From Paramacrobiotus metropolitanus (taxonomy: Eukaryota; Tardigrada; Eutardigrada; Parachela; Macrobiotidae): DNA of 64,000 nt. Positions 33,100 through 45,442 of this stretch are shown one piece after another. The stretch spans positions 124,001 to 188,000 of the forward strand of contig NW_026570396.1 of assembly GCF_019649055.1 (NCBI RefSeq), read 5' to 3'. The first letter of the stretch is position 1. The number at the start of each line of letters is the position of its first letter. Below the pieces are notes generated by a model. It had not been told where the DNA came from and did not search any database. It saw nothing but the letters and a program-made list of their open reading frames with translations. Made by a program: the position numbers and the translations under genes.

Positions 33100-33496
33100 C
33101 CGATTTGCCGAATCGTCCTATTATCGGCTGGAAAGCCTGATGTACTTAACCCAACGCTAGAGATAAAATTATTGTAAAACATCACTGAAAACCTAAATTA
33201 TTATGTGAATTACCTAAGATTTTAAAATCTCAAAATTTAAAGATTTATTATAAAAAAGACAGTTCAAAAAAATTTTGACCGAGTACTTCGTATAGGGATT
33301 TGTTAATACAAAATGAGACCGTTAAAAAAACAGGAAATTTAATGATAATATTTACAATATACAATAACAGGAGTATTAATAATAATTTAATTTTGGTGCC
33401 AGCCAGCATCGGTATACAGTACATCACTAGGTAGTAGGTAGTTTTTTATATACATATACGGGTCCTTCCACATTATCAACGAACCGAAGCACTTTC

Positions 33497-34226
33497 GCTA
33501 CTCCCGGCTCCGAAAATTTGTTTTTTTGCAGGACGACAAAGTATCCCTTGGGAACACTTAAAAAAAATTTTCATCGGCCATGTGGTTGAGCGGGCGTGGC
33601 AAAAAAAAATTCCAATGGGAATACACGTACTGTCACGCAGTGCTATTAATATATTTATTATTATATTTATTAAGGGAATACCGTAATACTGTACCGTAAA
33701 ATGTCATGTTTTCACAGATTCGTGTTCAGATCTTTTTGACAAATGTTGTAAAACTTACTACTGTTAAGTAAATCACCGATAAGAATTGCTGTATATGCAG
33801 TACTAGCTGATTGGAAAATGGAAAAACGTCCCGCCATAGAGTATCATATACACGTTGGCACAAATACGAGTACAATAACGCGTTATCGCTACCCACTAGC
33901 TTCACAATTTTTCTGATTTTTCTTGATTATTAACATCAGTAATTTTTAATGGAATTAAAAAGGATCGGGCTACTGATAACACGTATTTCTTGTCAACCGC
34001 TGACTGTCTGACTTTGTACGCTGCCCTGTTCGTGTCCATTTAGCGTCATTTTGCGCCACCCTGGGCGCTGTTACGATATTCCCAATACATAGTGCTGCAA
34101 GTATTAATCCCATTGGAATAAATTTAGCCACGCCCACTTAACTATGGACGATGAAAATATTTTTTAGGTACACCAAGGTGTACCCCGTCTTCCTGCTAAA
34201 AAGAATTTTTCCGGAGCCGGGAGCAT
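33497..34226. mobile_element. foldback element, family C
   Basis: The left arm has actcccggctccgaaaattt, ttttcatcg-ccatg-tgg, gggcgtggc and attccaatgggaat; the right arm carries these inverted and ends ttttccggagccgggagc. Arms are about 125 bp. No ORF inside. Confidence 0.72.
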
Positions 34227-34943
34227 GTGATGCATAGCCCTGGTCATTTGCATGAACAGGCCCTCCTGCGCACGGCTACTCAACTTTCAATTTGTTTGTA
34301 GATTATTTTAATTTTTATGAATTCCGTGTCTGCCTTTTTGGCAATCTGAAAGTTCAGCTGGATGAGAATCTCCCGGTTATTAGACCCTACAAAAAGTTGC
34401 CGTCGCAATTCTACCTGCGCTACAGCTGCCAAAGCGCCGTTGAAGCAAAACACTTATTAGCATACGCGTAAATCGTAATGACGGTAATGTACCAATTCAC
34501 AAGTTACAGAGCAGTGCACGTAGTATTGTACAGATACAGTAGCTGGATCATTTGGATGTAAGTATTTCCATGACAACTGCCGTATTTCACAAGAGCACTG
34601 AACGACAAACACGTTAGACTTCTTTTTTTGGATATGAAGGTCAGTAAGGTTTCTTAAACACGTACAGCTAAGCTGGTGTTTTCAGCATATCTGTACGACT
34701 GAAAACTTCTTTTAGGGCAGCAATGATTTCAGCCATACAGTTAAGCCGAAAACACCAGCCAGTACTCTCGCGATGATTTAAAAAATTGAAAGTGCTATGG
34801 TGCTAAGCGCTAGGAATTTTCTTAGCGCATAGCACTGACCATAAAAAATACAGATTGAAAACTTCAAAAAATTAAATATGTAAAAAAATAGAGGAAATAA
34901 AACAAAGGTTGCCCAAAAGTTCGAGATAATATACAGAACAAAT
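34227..34943. other. gene-less; two small imperfect hairpins
   Basis: 34668-34765 has ctggtgttttcag with an inverted partner. 34790-34840 has gtgctatggtgctaagcgct with an inverted partner. No gene seen. Confidence 0.35.
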
Positions 34944-35660
34944 ATTTAAAATTACATTATGGTCGCGTGCACGGATGAACACGGGTGACCTTCTCGGGTC
35001 CGCACGGGTGTTGACTGTGGGCACGGGGTTTGGAAACAAGCGTTGGCTGCGTGCACCAGTGATTTATTTAGTTTTAAATTTATTTATTTGAAATTTATTT
35101 ACTAATAATTCAACTTCTTATATTGTATCGTTTTATTTCGCAGTTTTTTTAAATAAATTACTACACAAACTTTTCACAAAATCCATATTTTTTTTAACAA
35201 AAATACAGTTACGCAGCAGTACCCGGTTCCGTTCGAAAAAAAATGTTCGTGCATTTTAAAAGCAAAAATGTGCATTAAAACGGCCTGCATTACTCATAAG
35301 TATAATGAAAAATTCCGTTTTAAATACGGCATGTTGTGCTCCGACGATGTCTGACATACATAAAACAATTCTTGTCGCAGAACCGGGGCACTGCAAGTTT
35401 TGTCGTATAGTAAGTATTTCAAAAGTACTGTGTTGCCAGCTAATGCTTATTAGTGCAGCACTGTGAATTACTTGAAAGCCACAGTAAGAAAACTCGAATA
35501 TCAAATCAGCCAACACGTTCAAATTTAAAAAGCCGTGCGCGCAGCCAACATCCGCGTAGACACCCGTGCGCACAGACGGCACAGTCAACGCCCGTATCCG
35601 AACTCCGTGCACACCCGTGTTTTCCCGTGCACGCACCATCGACCTAAAAATATATTTCAG
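34944..35660. mobile_element. foldback element, family B, copy 2
   Basis: Left attacattatggtcgcgtgc and gggtccgcacgggtgt; right aactccgtgcacacccgtg and cccgtgcacgc inverted. Same design as 14636-15315. Confidence 0.65.
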
Positions 35661-38075
35661 AGCTTTCTGCTTTGTCAACCTTTGTACACGGTACAACTAC
35701 CGTAGTGTGGTGCAACTGATGTTTGGAGAAGCAGAAAGCAGCTTTTATAACGAGCAAAGATGGTGCACATAGATACTGGATGTTCTACTAGCCTAAAGCA
35801 TTGAATCAGCGCTCAGCAAACGTATATCGACATTAAAGTATTTACACCAGTTTCTTTTGGTAACTGCTGTAATAAAAATTCCCCATACCGAAACTGCATT
35901 AGTACAGATAATGCTCTGAATACTTATCCATATTTAAAATTCCATTAAAAGACTTACTTAAATCAAATACGAAAAAAATTATTCACCACTGCACCTTCAA
36001 GCGTCGCGGTGGGGCAGTGCGGTAGGGAAATTTGAATCGTTTGGACGAAACACTTTGAATCAAAAAACCTAATGGATGGTGAAGTATATTGCGCTGCAGA
36101 AACATTAGAGTACAATTTTCGGCAATTACTGTACATCAAAATATTGTTAATTTTCAGGCGAAGCCAGCGAGCGTTTTTCCAGCAAAAATTCCTTGAGAAT
36201 TAGTAGAAATGGTTCCAAATTTCTTTTAGTAAAAGTTAAAGGTCAAGAATGATGTATCATGTACAGAGCCAAAAAAACAACACAATTGCAAGTTTCACGC
36301 GAAGCCGGTGCTTATTTTTATTGTTCAAATTGCTAAACATTCTATATAAAATACTAAATATAATACTTAAATAAAATACTAAATATATGAGAGTACAGAT
36401 ATAATACCTTTCGGATACGTCACTATTTTGAGCACACCATTTATAAATAATTCAAGGAAATGGCTATTATCACCCCCTTGCATGCTGTTTTAACTATTGT
36501 CACCCCTTTTTCAAAATTAATGAAACAGACACGTCCTTTGACTATTGTCTCTCATCACCACGGACACGCCCTTTTGGCCATTGCAACCACCTTTCAATTT
36601 ATTTGTTATAATGTTGCCACCAGCGGCTCTTTTTCAGTTCTGTTCCTGCCACCATCGGCAGAAAAAAAAACGCCAAGCAAAGTTTATTGGCACTTAATGG
36701 ATCACTAAAATGCGACCTTATTTTGTGAAATTGAACTTAACATCTTCGGACCTTCACTTGCTGAGCTCCGCAGCAAATGCGATCTCCACAGTTATGACCA
36801 TCCCTTTGTTGCTGCACGCACGGAAGCAAAATGCCGGTGTCCTCGCTTCCGGTTTATCTCAAGGCTTTCTTGACCAGTGGTGCCGACAGAACTGGTACTT
36901 ACCGAGAGCTTCTCCTGCAGCGGAGAGTCTAAATAAACGGCTAACCATCTTTCCGCACCATCAGCACCCAGTGATCCCCGACACCTTTTGTAAGGCAGAT
37001 AGTTTTTACGCGTCAGCCAACGACGTTGGGTTACGGCGCCTTACGTCGCAAGCGGACGTAAATCAACCCGTAACGTCAACTCCTACCCGCAAGTCGAGCT
37101 TGTTTTGTGAAATCTAAAATTCGCTAGTATGTTGCTAGGTACCGACAGTAGGAATCCAGCGGTCGGGCCTGCTAGTAGTAAGTAATGTTTCTAGTAGTTC
37201 GCAGTACAGTACCTAATCAGATGGCTTGCATTAATGTGCACTGCAAACTTGTAAAAAAAATCAAAACGCATGTACCGTAGTGCGATGCACATATTATTAT
37301 GTGGTGAAAAATCTAATCATTTTTTGTGCATCCTGATATTACATCAGACAGCGATGGGACCCCCAACACCCCCCGACCCCCAGGGGCCACACAAATTTCA
37401 GGGAAGGTAAAAAAAAACTATAGGATAACTATGCAATCAAGCAATGCTGTCATCCAGCGTACTTACTTACCATATCCCACCCTCTGTCATGCAATCAGTA
37501 CGGTACGGTTGCACTTTGTTATGGTTGCTATGTAACGTACTTGTACGTTGCGCAGTACAGCACCACAGTACGAAACTCCTGCGCATAGCCACTTCGTGAA
37601 GTAAAACAGTAGTTGCTAGGAAAGCAACGTACACGACAGGAAACAATCCAAGAATAAATAGTTTTCCACGAAATAAAAATTATTTTGGCCGAACAAGATA
37701 AACTAAGTGCAAAACGTTCAAACAAGGGGCAGCTCTCAACACTTAAGGATTGGAAATGCCGGTATTCGGTCTCTTTACCGAATTCGTATACGTTTATTCT
37801 GCTCAGAAATATGCGGCTCCGCACACGGTAAAAAAACAAAAAAAATTGGAGCTAGAACGATATCAGATTGCTTAGTACGAGTAAATAAGTAATGCGTCTA
37901 AACAAGACAAAATATTAGGGGAGAAAAGCAGCCAGGATAATTTGCATAAAATGCTCTGGCAAAATACATGTATATGACGTAATGTGGTTCAGAACAGCCT
38001 ACAAACACCCTGACACAAGGCAAAACATAGCACGAAAAATACGGTGTAATTGTTATCCCAGTGCACCCGAATTCA
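35661..38075. other. gene-less stretch with unassigned ORFs
   Basis: An ORF at 36710-37117 (135 codons, plus) and one at 36460-36708 show no recognisable domain and no splice context. 36465-36620 has loose C-rich repeats of the actattgtcacccc type. 37597-37640 repeats 28830-28870. 37340-37400 is C-rich. Otherwise nothing seen. Confidence 0.35.
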
Positions 38076-39598
38076 CTATTCATTGGCCGTTCGCATACGC
38101 TTGGAGCAGTGCTCCATAATCAGCTCCACCACATCCGGATGCGACTGCAGCACCTCCTCCAGGTTTTTTGCCGTCAGCACGTTCTTCATATTTTTCGGAA
38201 TGACTCCCAGCGCCACCTCCTTCAACACGTCCAGCCCGCGCTGATGAGCTAAAATCAAGTAGCGCACCGCAGTCTCGGAGTTAACACTGTCCAGAAGGAC
38301 ATCTTCGCAGGCTCGTCGCAAATCTGCCATCTGGTATTTATCCGCCATGATCAGCGCTTTCTCTGCATTGGCTGCGGTGATCTTGTCAACGCCACAGCCG
38401 TACAGGAAATCCAGCAGAATCTCCACACATTCCGGATCAACGTCTGCCAATTTGCAGAGAGACTGTTGCTTTTCCTGAAGATCGTGCGTCAGCATGGCAG
38501 CGAAGACCGGCGAGTGCGCCATCAGCAGAAAGCGACTGGTGCGGAATTCTTGGCCGTCATTGGAGTACAGGATAAAATCCGTAGCAAAGGCATGCTTTTC
38601 TGACGCAAAAAGGTTTGCCTGGCGTTGTAGATGGTTGGCGGCGAATGTCTGGCGGCGTTTCAGTGAGTTTGCAGTTTCCGGCAGTCGGACGATGTTTGGT
38701 TTGGTGTACATGAGAACATTGGCCGTAATCGTGATGTAGTCATCGCGCAAGGTTTTGGAATTGTCCTCGGCATCGAACAGCTGTGTATGCAGAACCAACT
38801 TATCAAATCCGACTTCGGTAAGTTTTTTCGTGAACGTTGCTTTAGTGGATCCCTTCTGCAGGAGGGTAGACGTCGCCTTCCCCGAGTACACACTATAAAG
38901 AAATGCATAATATTATTAAGAGAAAATTTGTAGTCCGGTACATGGGCAAATTCGTCTATACCCCTGTCGCTTTCACGAACTTTAAAAACTTTTTCGATTT
39001 GTTTGCTAATTAACTACATATTTGCTGGTTAACTATACAACCCTGTCGACAAGCTCAGCGTGTAGAGGTACTTGCACTGTTCACGTGGAGCAACTGGCGC
39101 GAATGGAAGAATAGAATAATGGCCACTATGTACACTATAATTAGCGCAGTGACAAATCACGTAGATCCGACATTAAAAATGAACAGCCTAGATTAGCGCT
39201 GAATCATTAACCATACTGCTTAAACACGATATTACAGCATGTACATTTCAGTTTAAATTGAATGACCACTGGCTGCATACCTTAAGTCGAACTCGGCGCT
39301 GATTTCCTGCTGTCCCGTGAATCTCGTGCAGTCATCATCCGTCAGAGCCAGAAACACGCCCAGGGATTTGACCTCTTCGTCCATCACATTGCTGCGGCAG
39401 CACGGTTTGATCGCAATGCGCCAGCGCGCTGGATGATCGCTCTCCGCTCCGAGTTCCTTCAAGGTCATCCCGTCGGTGTAGAGACAGTCGGGCTTATTGC
39501 GCAGCAAACTGAAGTTTTTCGATCGTCCACTGCAGAGTGAAGCGGACCGTCCCGCGTGTTGTAATCTCTCTCACGATCACGTCAGGCTGATTGTCCAT
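38076..39598 (-). CDS. MATH-BTB protein (SPOP/TDPOZ-like) with one-base frameshift
   Basis: Exon 1 is 39598-39281 (donor TTAAG|gtatgc) and exon 2 is 38892-38076 (acceptor tctttatag), with phase 2 matching. Exon 1 encodes an N-terminal MATH domain (substrate binding). Exon 2 holds the end of MATH, then BTB/POZ at about residues 205-310 (TDFILYSNDGQEFRTSRFLL, HSPVFAAML, LLDFLYGCG, LIMADKYQM) and C-terminal BACK-like helices. Such proteins are substrate adaptors for Cullin-3 ubiquitin ligases. The exons sum to one base more than a codon multiple. The frame changes at about 39513 beside a gaaaaac run, exactly where the MATH WxIxxF motif should read on. About 377 aa is normal for the family. Confidence 0.85.
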
Positions 39599-40787
39599 GG
39601 CTCCAAAATTCAACGAATTGAAAGGAATACTAATGATATTGTGCTGGAATCTTTTTTGTACAGAGTAATGAAGGACACTGCTGAACAAGCAAATTTATTT
39701 TGCACTGCAATATCATGTGAGACAAATAATCTCGTTTGAACGGGCTCACAGAATCTAGGGCAATCTCGAATTCATGGTTAAACAAGCTGTGGATGACCGA
39801 CAATAGCAGTTTGCGATCTATCGCTAACTTTGCTTAACGCAGTCAAGAGAAACGCTGGCGAATAGAATGTTTCCGATTTATCCGCATCTCTCCCCTCGGC
39901 AAGCTATTGGTTGACCTTTCTGTGGGCGCCATCTTGCATTTATTCGACGTGGTCCGAAAAACGCGCCCTCAGTTGTGTAAATGTTTATTATTTGGCATTT
40001 AGCGGCATTTGGATGTTATGACTTGATTTTCGCTGTAGACGTTTCTGCGGTACTTTTTTCCGGGATTTTACTACATGTATATGCACTGTTTTTTGACAAC
40101 AACGGATGCGAATCGTGATAATTTTTAGCGGCCTTGTGAGCTGAAAACTGAAGAAGACCCAGAAAAACGAGTGCTACCAAAGGAAACGATAGAAGGTTTG
40201 CGCTTCACTAAGCGCCTTCAATCTTTGAATCCATCCCGAACTTGGTTTGTTCCGACGGCGAAGCTCGATTTGACGGCGCGTTGTGACCGCTGTTATCATC
40301 GTCCAATCTAAATGTATTCGTGCAATAAAAAGTCAAGATAAATAATTTCTCCTGTTTAGCAGTAGTAATGATATACAGTAATCGCTCATAGCGCCGTATG
40401 ATCTCCATTGCGCACCACAGCGGGCATAAAGCCGGTTAATTCTTTTTTCGGTCGAATGGGGATGACTTAATTACGGGATGCGAGGAGCATTAGCTTCTAA
40501 AATGGTACATCATAACACTAGAACGCTTTAATAATAGATGAAAAACCTAACCCAATAATCTGAGCTTTCGTAAATAGTTCCAACGCACATAAAAGCAAGA
40601 GACTTGCCAAACATCGGTTGATAAGGTTCAACAGATGAAATTATGGGTGTGTTTAAACACACATCAAAGGTTACAAATAAAATAACACCCCAAAAGGAAA
40701 GCGGTTTGTATTACACGATTTATATATCATAAAGGAGTAAATCGTTTCCAACTTCCCAGCCAGTATTTTCGCATCGGACGGTCGGAA
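39599..40787. other. gene-less; T3 3' flank from ~40610
   Basis: No gene in 39599-40600. 40610-40640 (ttgccaaacatcggttgata, caacagatgaa) matches the 3' flank of T2. Confidence 0.4.
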
Positions 40788-42068
40788 TTACATTTCTACT
40801 GCCTTAATGTCGTCGTAAGCAGGTGGGGAACTGGGTAAAATCTGCCGTTGAAGGATCTTTTCAGTCACCTCCCGCGCCGTCTCCGTTACGCGTTTTAGCT
40901 CAGCAGTCGCAGCGCGCAAGCGGTTGGTCTCGGTAAGGATTACTTGCTCTTCCACTGCGGCCGAATAACAGTCCACGGTGATCCTTGCAGCACCGCCCGC
41001 GATCCCCATATTCAGTGTGCCGAGGGCAAGAGGAATTATGACGTGCATCCATATGGTCGCGTCCACTGAGCTTGCCTCACCACGGAAAAACATGCACATC
41101 ACCCAAGATATAGTCCACCACACCAGGGTGCTGAACATTGTCAGGACGATGATGTTCAGTACAATTGTCCATAGGAACATGGTAGTCCGTGCTGGGCCGG
41201 GGCAGGCTCGCCAGATTGCGTACAGTCCATAGCAGCCGGTACAGAGTAAAATTGCTACAGCAATCGCCTCGTACGCATTTGAAAGTCCAGCGAAGAGATT
41301 GAGCTGGCAGCACCAAACTGCAATAAATGCAAATTATGCAATACCTGTTCTCAGGATAAGAAATTGCAGACGCGATCGTCGTACATGATGAATTGTAAAT
41401 CTCGGGCATCGTATTACAAAGCACATACTGCTGGTTCGACTTCTTTATTGAGGCAACCGAGTTAAGCGTGTTGCAAATCACAATATCTGATCACGATTTT
41501 AATCACGCGATAGGTTCCGCCTAACGCTTCTCATTATTGTAATCTTAAGTTTATTTTATAAAATTCTGTTATTAATGAATGAAAGGCACGCATGCATGGT
41601 GCAACTGAGCTTGCAGGTAAGAACTAACGTTTTATTGCGTAGTTTGCGTCACTATTTCGAGTCTCCTTTTGCAAAAATATGCATGAATTCGACCTGTCAG
41701 CTCAGTACAGGGTGCATGAAATACACTGCCTTTCGAAATGTGTTACTGCATAGTGCATACCCACCTGTATGTATAGCGTTATGCATGTAAGGCTGTGGGT
41801 TGTCAAGACCCCTGTAGTAATAAGTCTGTAGTTAAAGCTTTATAAAATAAACAAATTGATATAAAAATCCCACAATAAAATTAATGCAAAGAGCATATTG
41901 AGACTCTCAGGCTAATATAAATGTATTGATCTTGATAAATAAGACTGTCGATTTCTTACATAATGATCGCACCACTAAGTAGATGGCCGACACGATTCCC
42001 AGTAGTATTTCCCCATATAAAGCCCAGAGCAAGTTTTCCAGTTGCCATTTCCAATCTTCTGCCTCCAT
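40788..42068 (-). CDS. T3: tetraspan membrane protein with PPxY tail
   Basis: Exon 1 is 42068-41960 (donor TTAT|gtaaga) and exon 2 is 41317-40788 (acceptor tttattgcag); phase 1, 212 codons, uninterrupted. Exon 1 carries MEAEDW and one membrane segment (YGEILLGIV). Exon 2 carries IAVAILLCTG, TTMFLWTIVLNIIVLT and a fourth segment with PLALGTLNMGIAG, then a helical tail ending SSPPAYDDI. Unlike the others, exon 2 opens with an FWCCQLNLF stretch instead of YGSQ. Upstream and downstream flanks are homologous to T1 and T2, though T3 lies 20 kb away. Confidence 0.75.
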
Positions 42069-42230
42069 TATCCAGTCTGCTGAAGAATTCACGGTTTAAT
42101 AAAGGCACGCCTTGGTTGCTGACAAGTTGTCGACGGAATTTTAGTTCCAACACACAGAAAATTTTTTCCAAGACACCGCTGACGTTTAATAGCGATGGCC
42201 CAGGACGCTGTTGCAAATAAAGCTGTTTTT

Positions 42231-42246
42231 CGAGGAAGTGGCGTCA
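42231..42246 (-). promoter_or_regulatory. ETS/CRE-like site upstream of T3
   Basis: cgaggaagtggcgtca, about 165 bp upstream of the T3 start, lies in the same conserved block as in T1 and T2 (preceded by aaataaagc and a t-rich run). The CRE core has one change. Confidence 0.45.
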
Positions 42247-43371
42247 GTTATGATAAAATCAAGCTTGAGGAAAATGTGGTCGCTGTTTCCGGAAGCCGAG
42301 CGTGCCTGGCCGTGTCGAATCACAGGCAGCTTCTACTGACTACAGATAGAGTACTTCGGTACTGTTGTTCGCATTTTCTCTGTACACTGAGTGGAAAAGT
42401 GATGGGTATCACCGGCACGATTACACTATTATCATGGCATGATCGGACCCGCAGGTCTGCGTTACCGCACTTGTCCAATGTACAAATTAATGCATTATTG
42501 GTACAAGTATACAAGGAAGACGCCTCGATAGCAAAGTGGCCCCACCCACAAATACAAAGATCCGCTGCCGCTCAAAAAATTGTAGATATTGCTATTCTGG
42601 CTACGCAAATGGCTACTTGCACCGTTTTCAGTTTGATTTTCTCAGTGCTATTTCTGCCAACGTAATCCCCAGGACCGAAACATTTGATGCCAACATCTTC
42701 AGATAATATTTATTGATATTAGCCATCCAGAATCAATAACAAGTGCCGACTGCCGACTTGAAAGTAAATATTTACTCATTTAAAAAAAATCAGCTGAGAT
42801 ATTTATCGTCTGCGTGCTTAAGCAGTAAAAAGATCTTCCAATTCGTCGTCAAGGGCATAGCTTCAAACAGGCCTGGATTCAATAAATCACTAGGCTACAT
42901 CATGGATCTACACGTGGTCACGCCAAAGTCCACGTGCTATGTGACTTGACGTAATGTGCGAATCGGTCAGTTGTAGTCTACGGCATAAAACGCCACAGGG
43001 CTTGTACTGGATTTCACCACGGTATTCTGCTTAAATCAAGCGCAAATAAACGAAGCGCTGGACGTTACATTGTAGCGGATTGATTGTTTTTAATTTGCTC
43101 CGCGTTACAGGTCGTTTGTTTCACGACGGGTTCTCGTGCGTGAGAAATGTGTTATTCAAGCGCAACACCAGCAGTTTCTACACTAAATTTGAAGGTTCGC
43201 AGCAAACGGACAGTTAACAGTGCAGCCAAAAACTGCTTAAGAAACAAACTCTGGAACCACATGCATTTGCTACAACTTAAACCAAGCAGAGTGATAGGTC
43301 AAAGCACAACGCATGCCCGACAAGTAAAAGCACTGGCCGTAGTTGCGTATAGTTGACAGCGCATGACCTGC
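42247..43371. other. T3 upstream region and spacer
   Basis: A 156-codon plus-strand ORF runs through 42195-42665, but the homologous T1 and T2 upstream regions do not keep it open, so I treat it as noncoding. Nothing recognised in 42700-43371. Confidence 0.45.
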
Positions 43372-44268
43372 TTATTTAATACCAAACTTTTTTAGTTCGA
43401 CAGCGAAATTCGCACTGGGTGCCGGTTTTCCTTGATCTACGTTGCAGTTGTTGGTGAGCGTAACATCATAGGGTGTGGCGCTGGTATCGGAGAATTTCCT
43501 GCACACCTGACCCAAGTAGTAATTGGAAGCCGCTTCTATGTATTGCTTCTGGTAGTCTTTCAGCTGAGGCGGTGGCACGCGGGTGTTGATCCACATGTAC
43601 GGGAGATCGCAGCGCTTTCCATCGGCATTCTTCGTCTGGCACCGGTACAAGATTTGTAGCAGATTATAGTCCGTAAAAAGATTTATATAAGTAACGTTCT
43701 CTGTAAAAGAGGACAGCAATAATGCAAAAGTTGCAAGTGCAATGCCAGACCATATTAAGCAATAGATAAAATAATAATATGTATAAAAAAATTATTAGAA
43801 AATTAGAAATCTGTACTAGTACCAATTGTGCCATCTCCAAAATCCGAAAGCGTCTGCCGCACACCATCCGCTGTCCAGTTGCCCAGCTGGTTAATGGACG
43901 CACACTCCGCTTTCTTGGGATCCGAATCCGATAGAAACATGTAATATCGCGTCACCACGTAACTGGGCTGCCGACCGCCAGGGAGGGCATCGCGTACGGT
44001 CACATTCATTACAACATTCTGGCCGGATTCATCTGTGGCAGGGTCTGGGCCGTTACGAAAATGGTATTCATACCAAATTCCCGCTGTCTAAAAAAAATAA
44101 AGATTTTCCTTAATCTGCCGAATAAAACAACAATAATCACGAAATTCAAAAAAAATTATTTACGGCTTCCACTCTGATGGGCTGTCCTGGTGGATTTATC
44201 GGCACATTGGGACACTGGCTATAGCAGCTTCCGATAGCAAGAAATAAAGATAAGACAGATACGCGCAT
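43372..44268 (-). CDS. secreted lipocalin (apolipoprotein D-like)
   Basis: A three-exon model: 44268-44164, 44087-43823 and 43700-43372; introns 76 and 122 bp; phases 0 and 1 match; 232 codons. Exon 1 encodes a signal peptide (MRVSVLSLFLAIGSCYS). Exon 2 opens with GIWYEYHF, the lipocalin GxW motif. Exon 3 carries NLFTDYNLLQILYRC, the second conserved lipocalin TDY motif, followed by a helix (DYQKQYIEAASNYYL). Cysteines are placed for two disulfides, and NWT and NVT offer N-glycosylation sites. Lipocalins bind small hydrophobic ligands outside the cell. The donor of exon 2 (ATTG|gtacta) is the weakest of the junctions. Confidence 0.82.
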
Positions 44269-44689
44269 TGTGAATAACAAGTTGTGCAACGTTTAACTGC
44301 AATGACAGAAGCTATGCGGCTGCTGCTGCTGCTGTCAGTATGTATACGTGCAACGGGCTGCTGTATAGCAATAAACTGGATAATTATGTCGCTGCGTACG
44401 CATACTTGAAATTCCGGCTGGCAATATGACGTTCGAACAATCACCCAAAAGTGCTGTTGTCAGCGACACTTTGGGTTGGAGACTCTTGTGTTTACCGCCA
44501 GCCACGTTGTCCTTATTTTGTTTGATGCGCAAATTTGCAAATGGCGCATGTGATATAGAGCAGCTGTGGTGTCTCTTGTTTAAGCATAGACAATTTCAAT
44601 GAAACTATACTCGTATAATAGGACGTTTGCGGTAAAATGCACGTGGTTGTTTTTGGCGACTATCTGTACTCACATAAACTTACAGCTTA

Positions 44690-44853
44690 GGACAAAATGG
44701 TCGCATACCCAACATCTCCACATTCAGTACGAATGCAGCGCAGTGCACTGTACGACTGAGTTCAAAATATCCGTTTCGTACAAGTGCACTGCACCGCTTG
44801 CGTACAGAATGCTGGGTATGGGGCTATGCGACCATTTAGTCCTACATTGTACA
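44690..44853. repeat. 164 bp inverted repeat (small MITE)
   Basis: taggacaaaatggtcgcat and cacagtgcactgtac-type words on the left recur inverted on the right, ending atgcgaccatttagtccta. Arms are ~65 bp with a ~30 bp centre. Confidence 0.75.
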
Positions 44854-45442
44854 ATCCTATTCAAATGATGAAAACGTTATCCACAATGCATCTCCACTCG
44901 GTGCTCATTAAATATCGCAAAATGGGGGCAATCCAGAAATCCTAATTTCACTTTCCATTTTAATTGAAATAGCCTTATACTAAAGTTTAGCGGCCGTAAA
45001 AATTAATTGGAATAAGATCAGTAACGATACATAAGCTGGAAGTAGTTAAAAAAATGCTCGGTTTTGAAATTACTGGAAGCAAATAAAAACAAAATGGAGA
45101 ACAGAACGGATGTGAACATGTGCCATACACTCTTTCTTACAGCGCGCATATATGCAAATTTCCCTGCCTCCATACACTGACCGTGACAGAAAACGTTATC
45201 AGCAATCGATACTACGGGTCGCCGTGTAAATGTTGATAGCAGAAACACCAGCCATATTCGTCACAAACAGGATGGGCATATCATTATCATTAGTACGATA
45301 ACGTAAACCATTCCATGTAAAATATCATTACGTGCCGAAATCAGCGCAAGCAAAAATTTTTCATCATAAAGTGCAAAAGCTGTGTTCGTGAACGGAGAAA
45401 ATTCAATAAGGCTGTTTGTTTATTATTTCTTAATGTTTGGCC
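44854..45442. other. gene-less spacer upstream of T4
   Basis: Nothing recognised. Confidence 0.3.

Noticed and set aside
36460-37117. 82- and 135-codon ORFs
   Set aside because: No domains, signal peptide, splice context or repeats supporting a gene; kept only as a note in the spacer entry.
42195-42665. 156-codon plus-strand ORF upstream of T3
   Set aside because: The homologous upstream regions of T1 and T2 contain stops and shifts, and the region holds the T-gene promoter block on the other strand.
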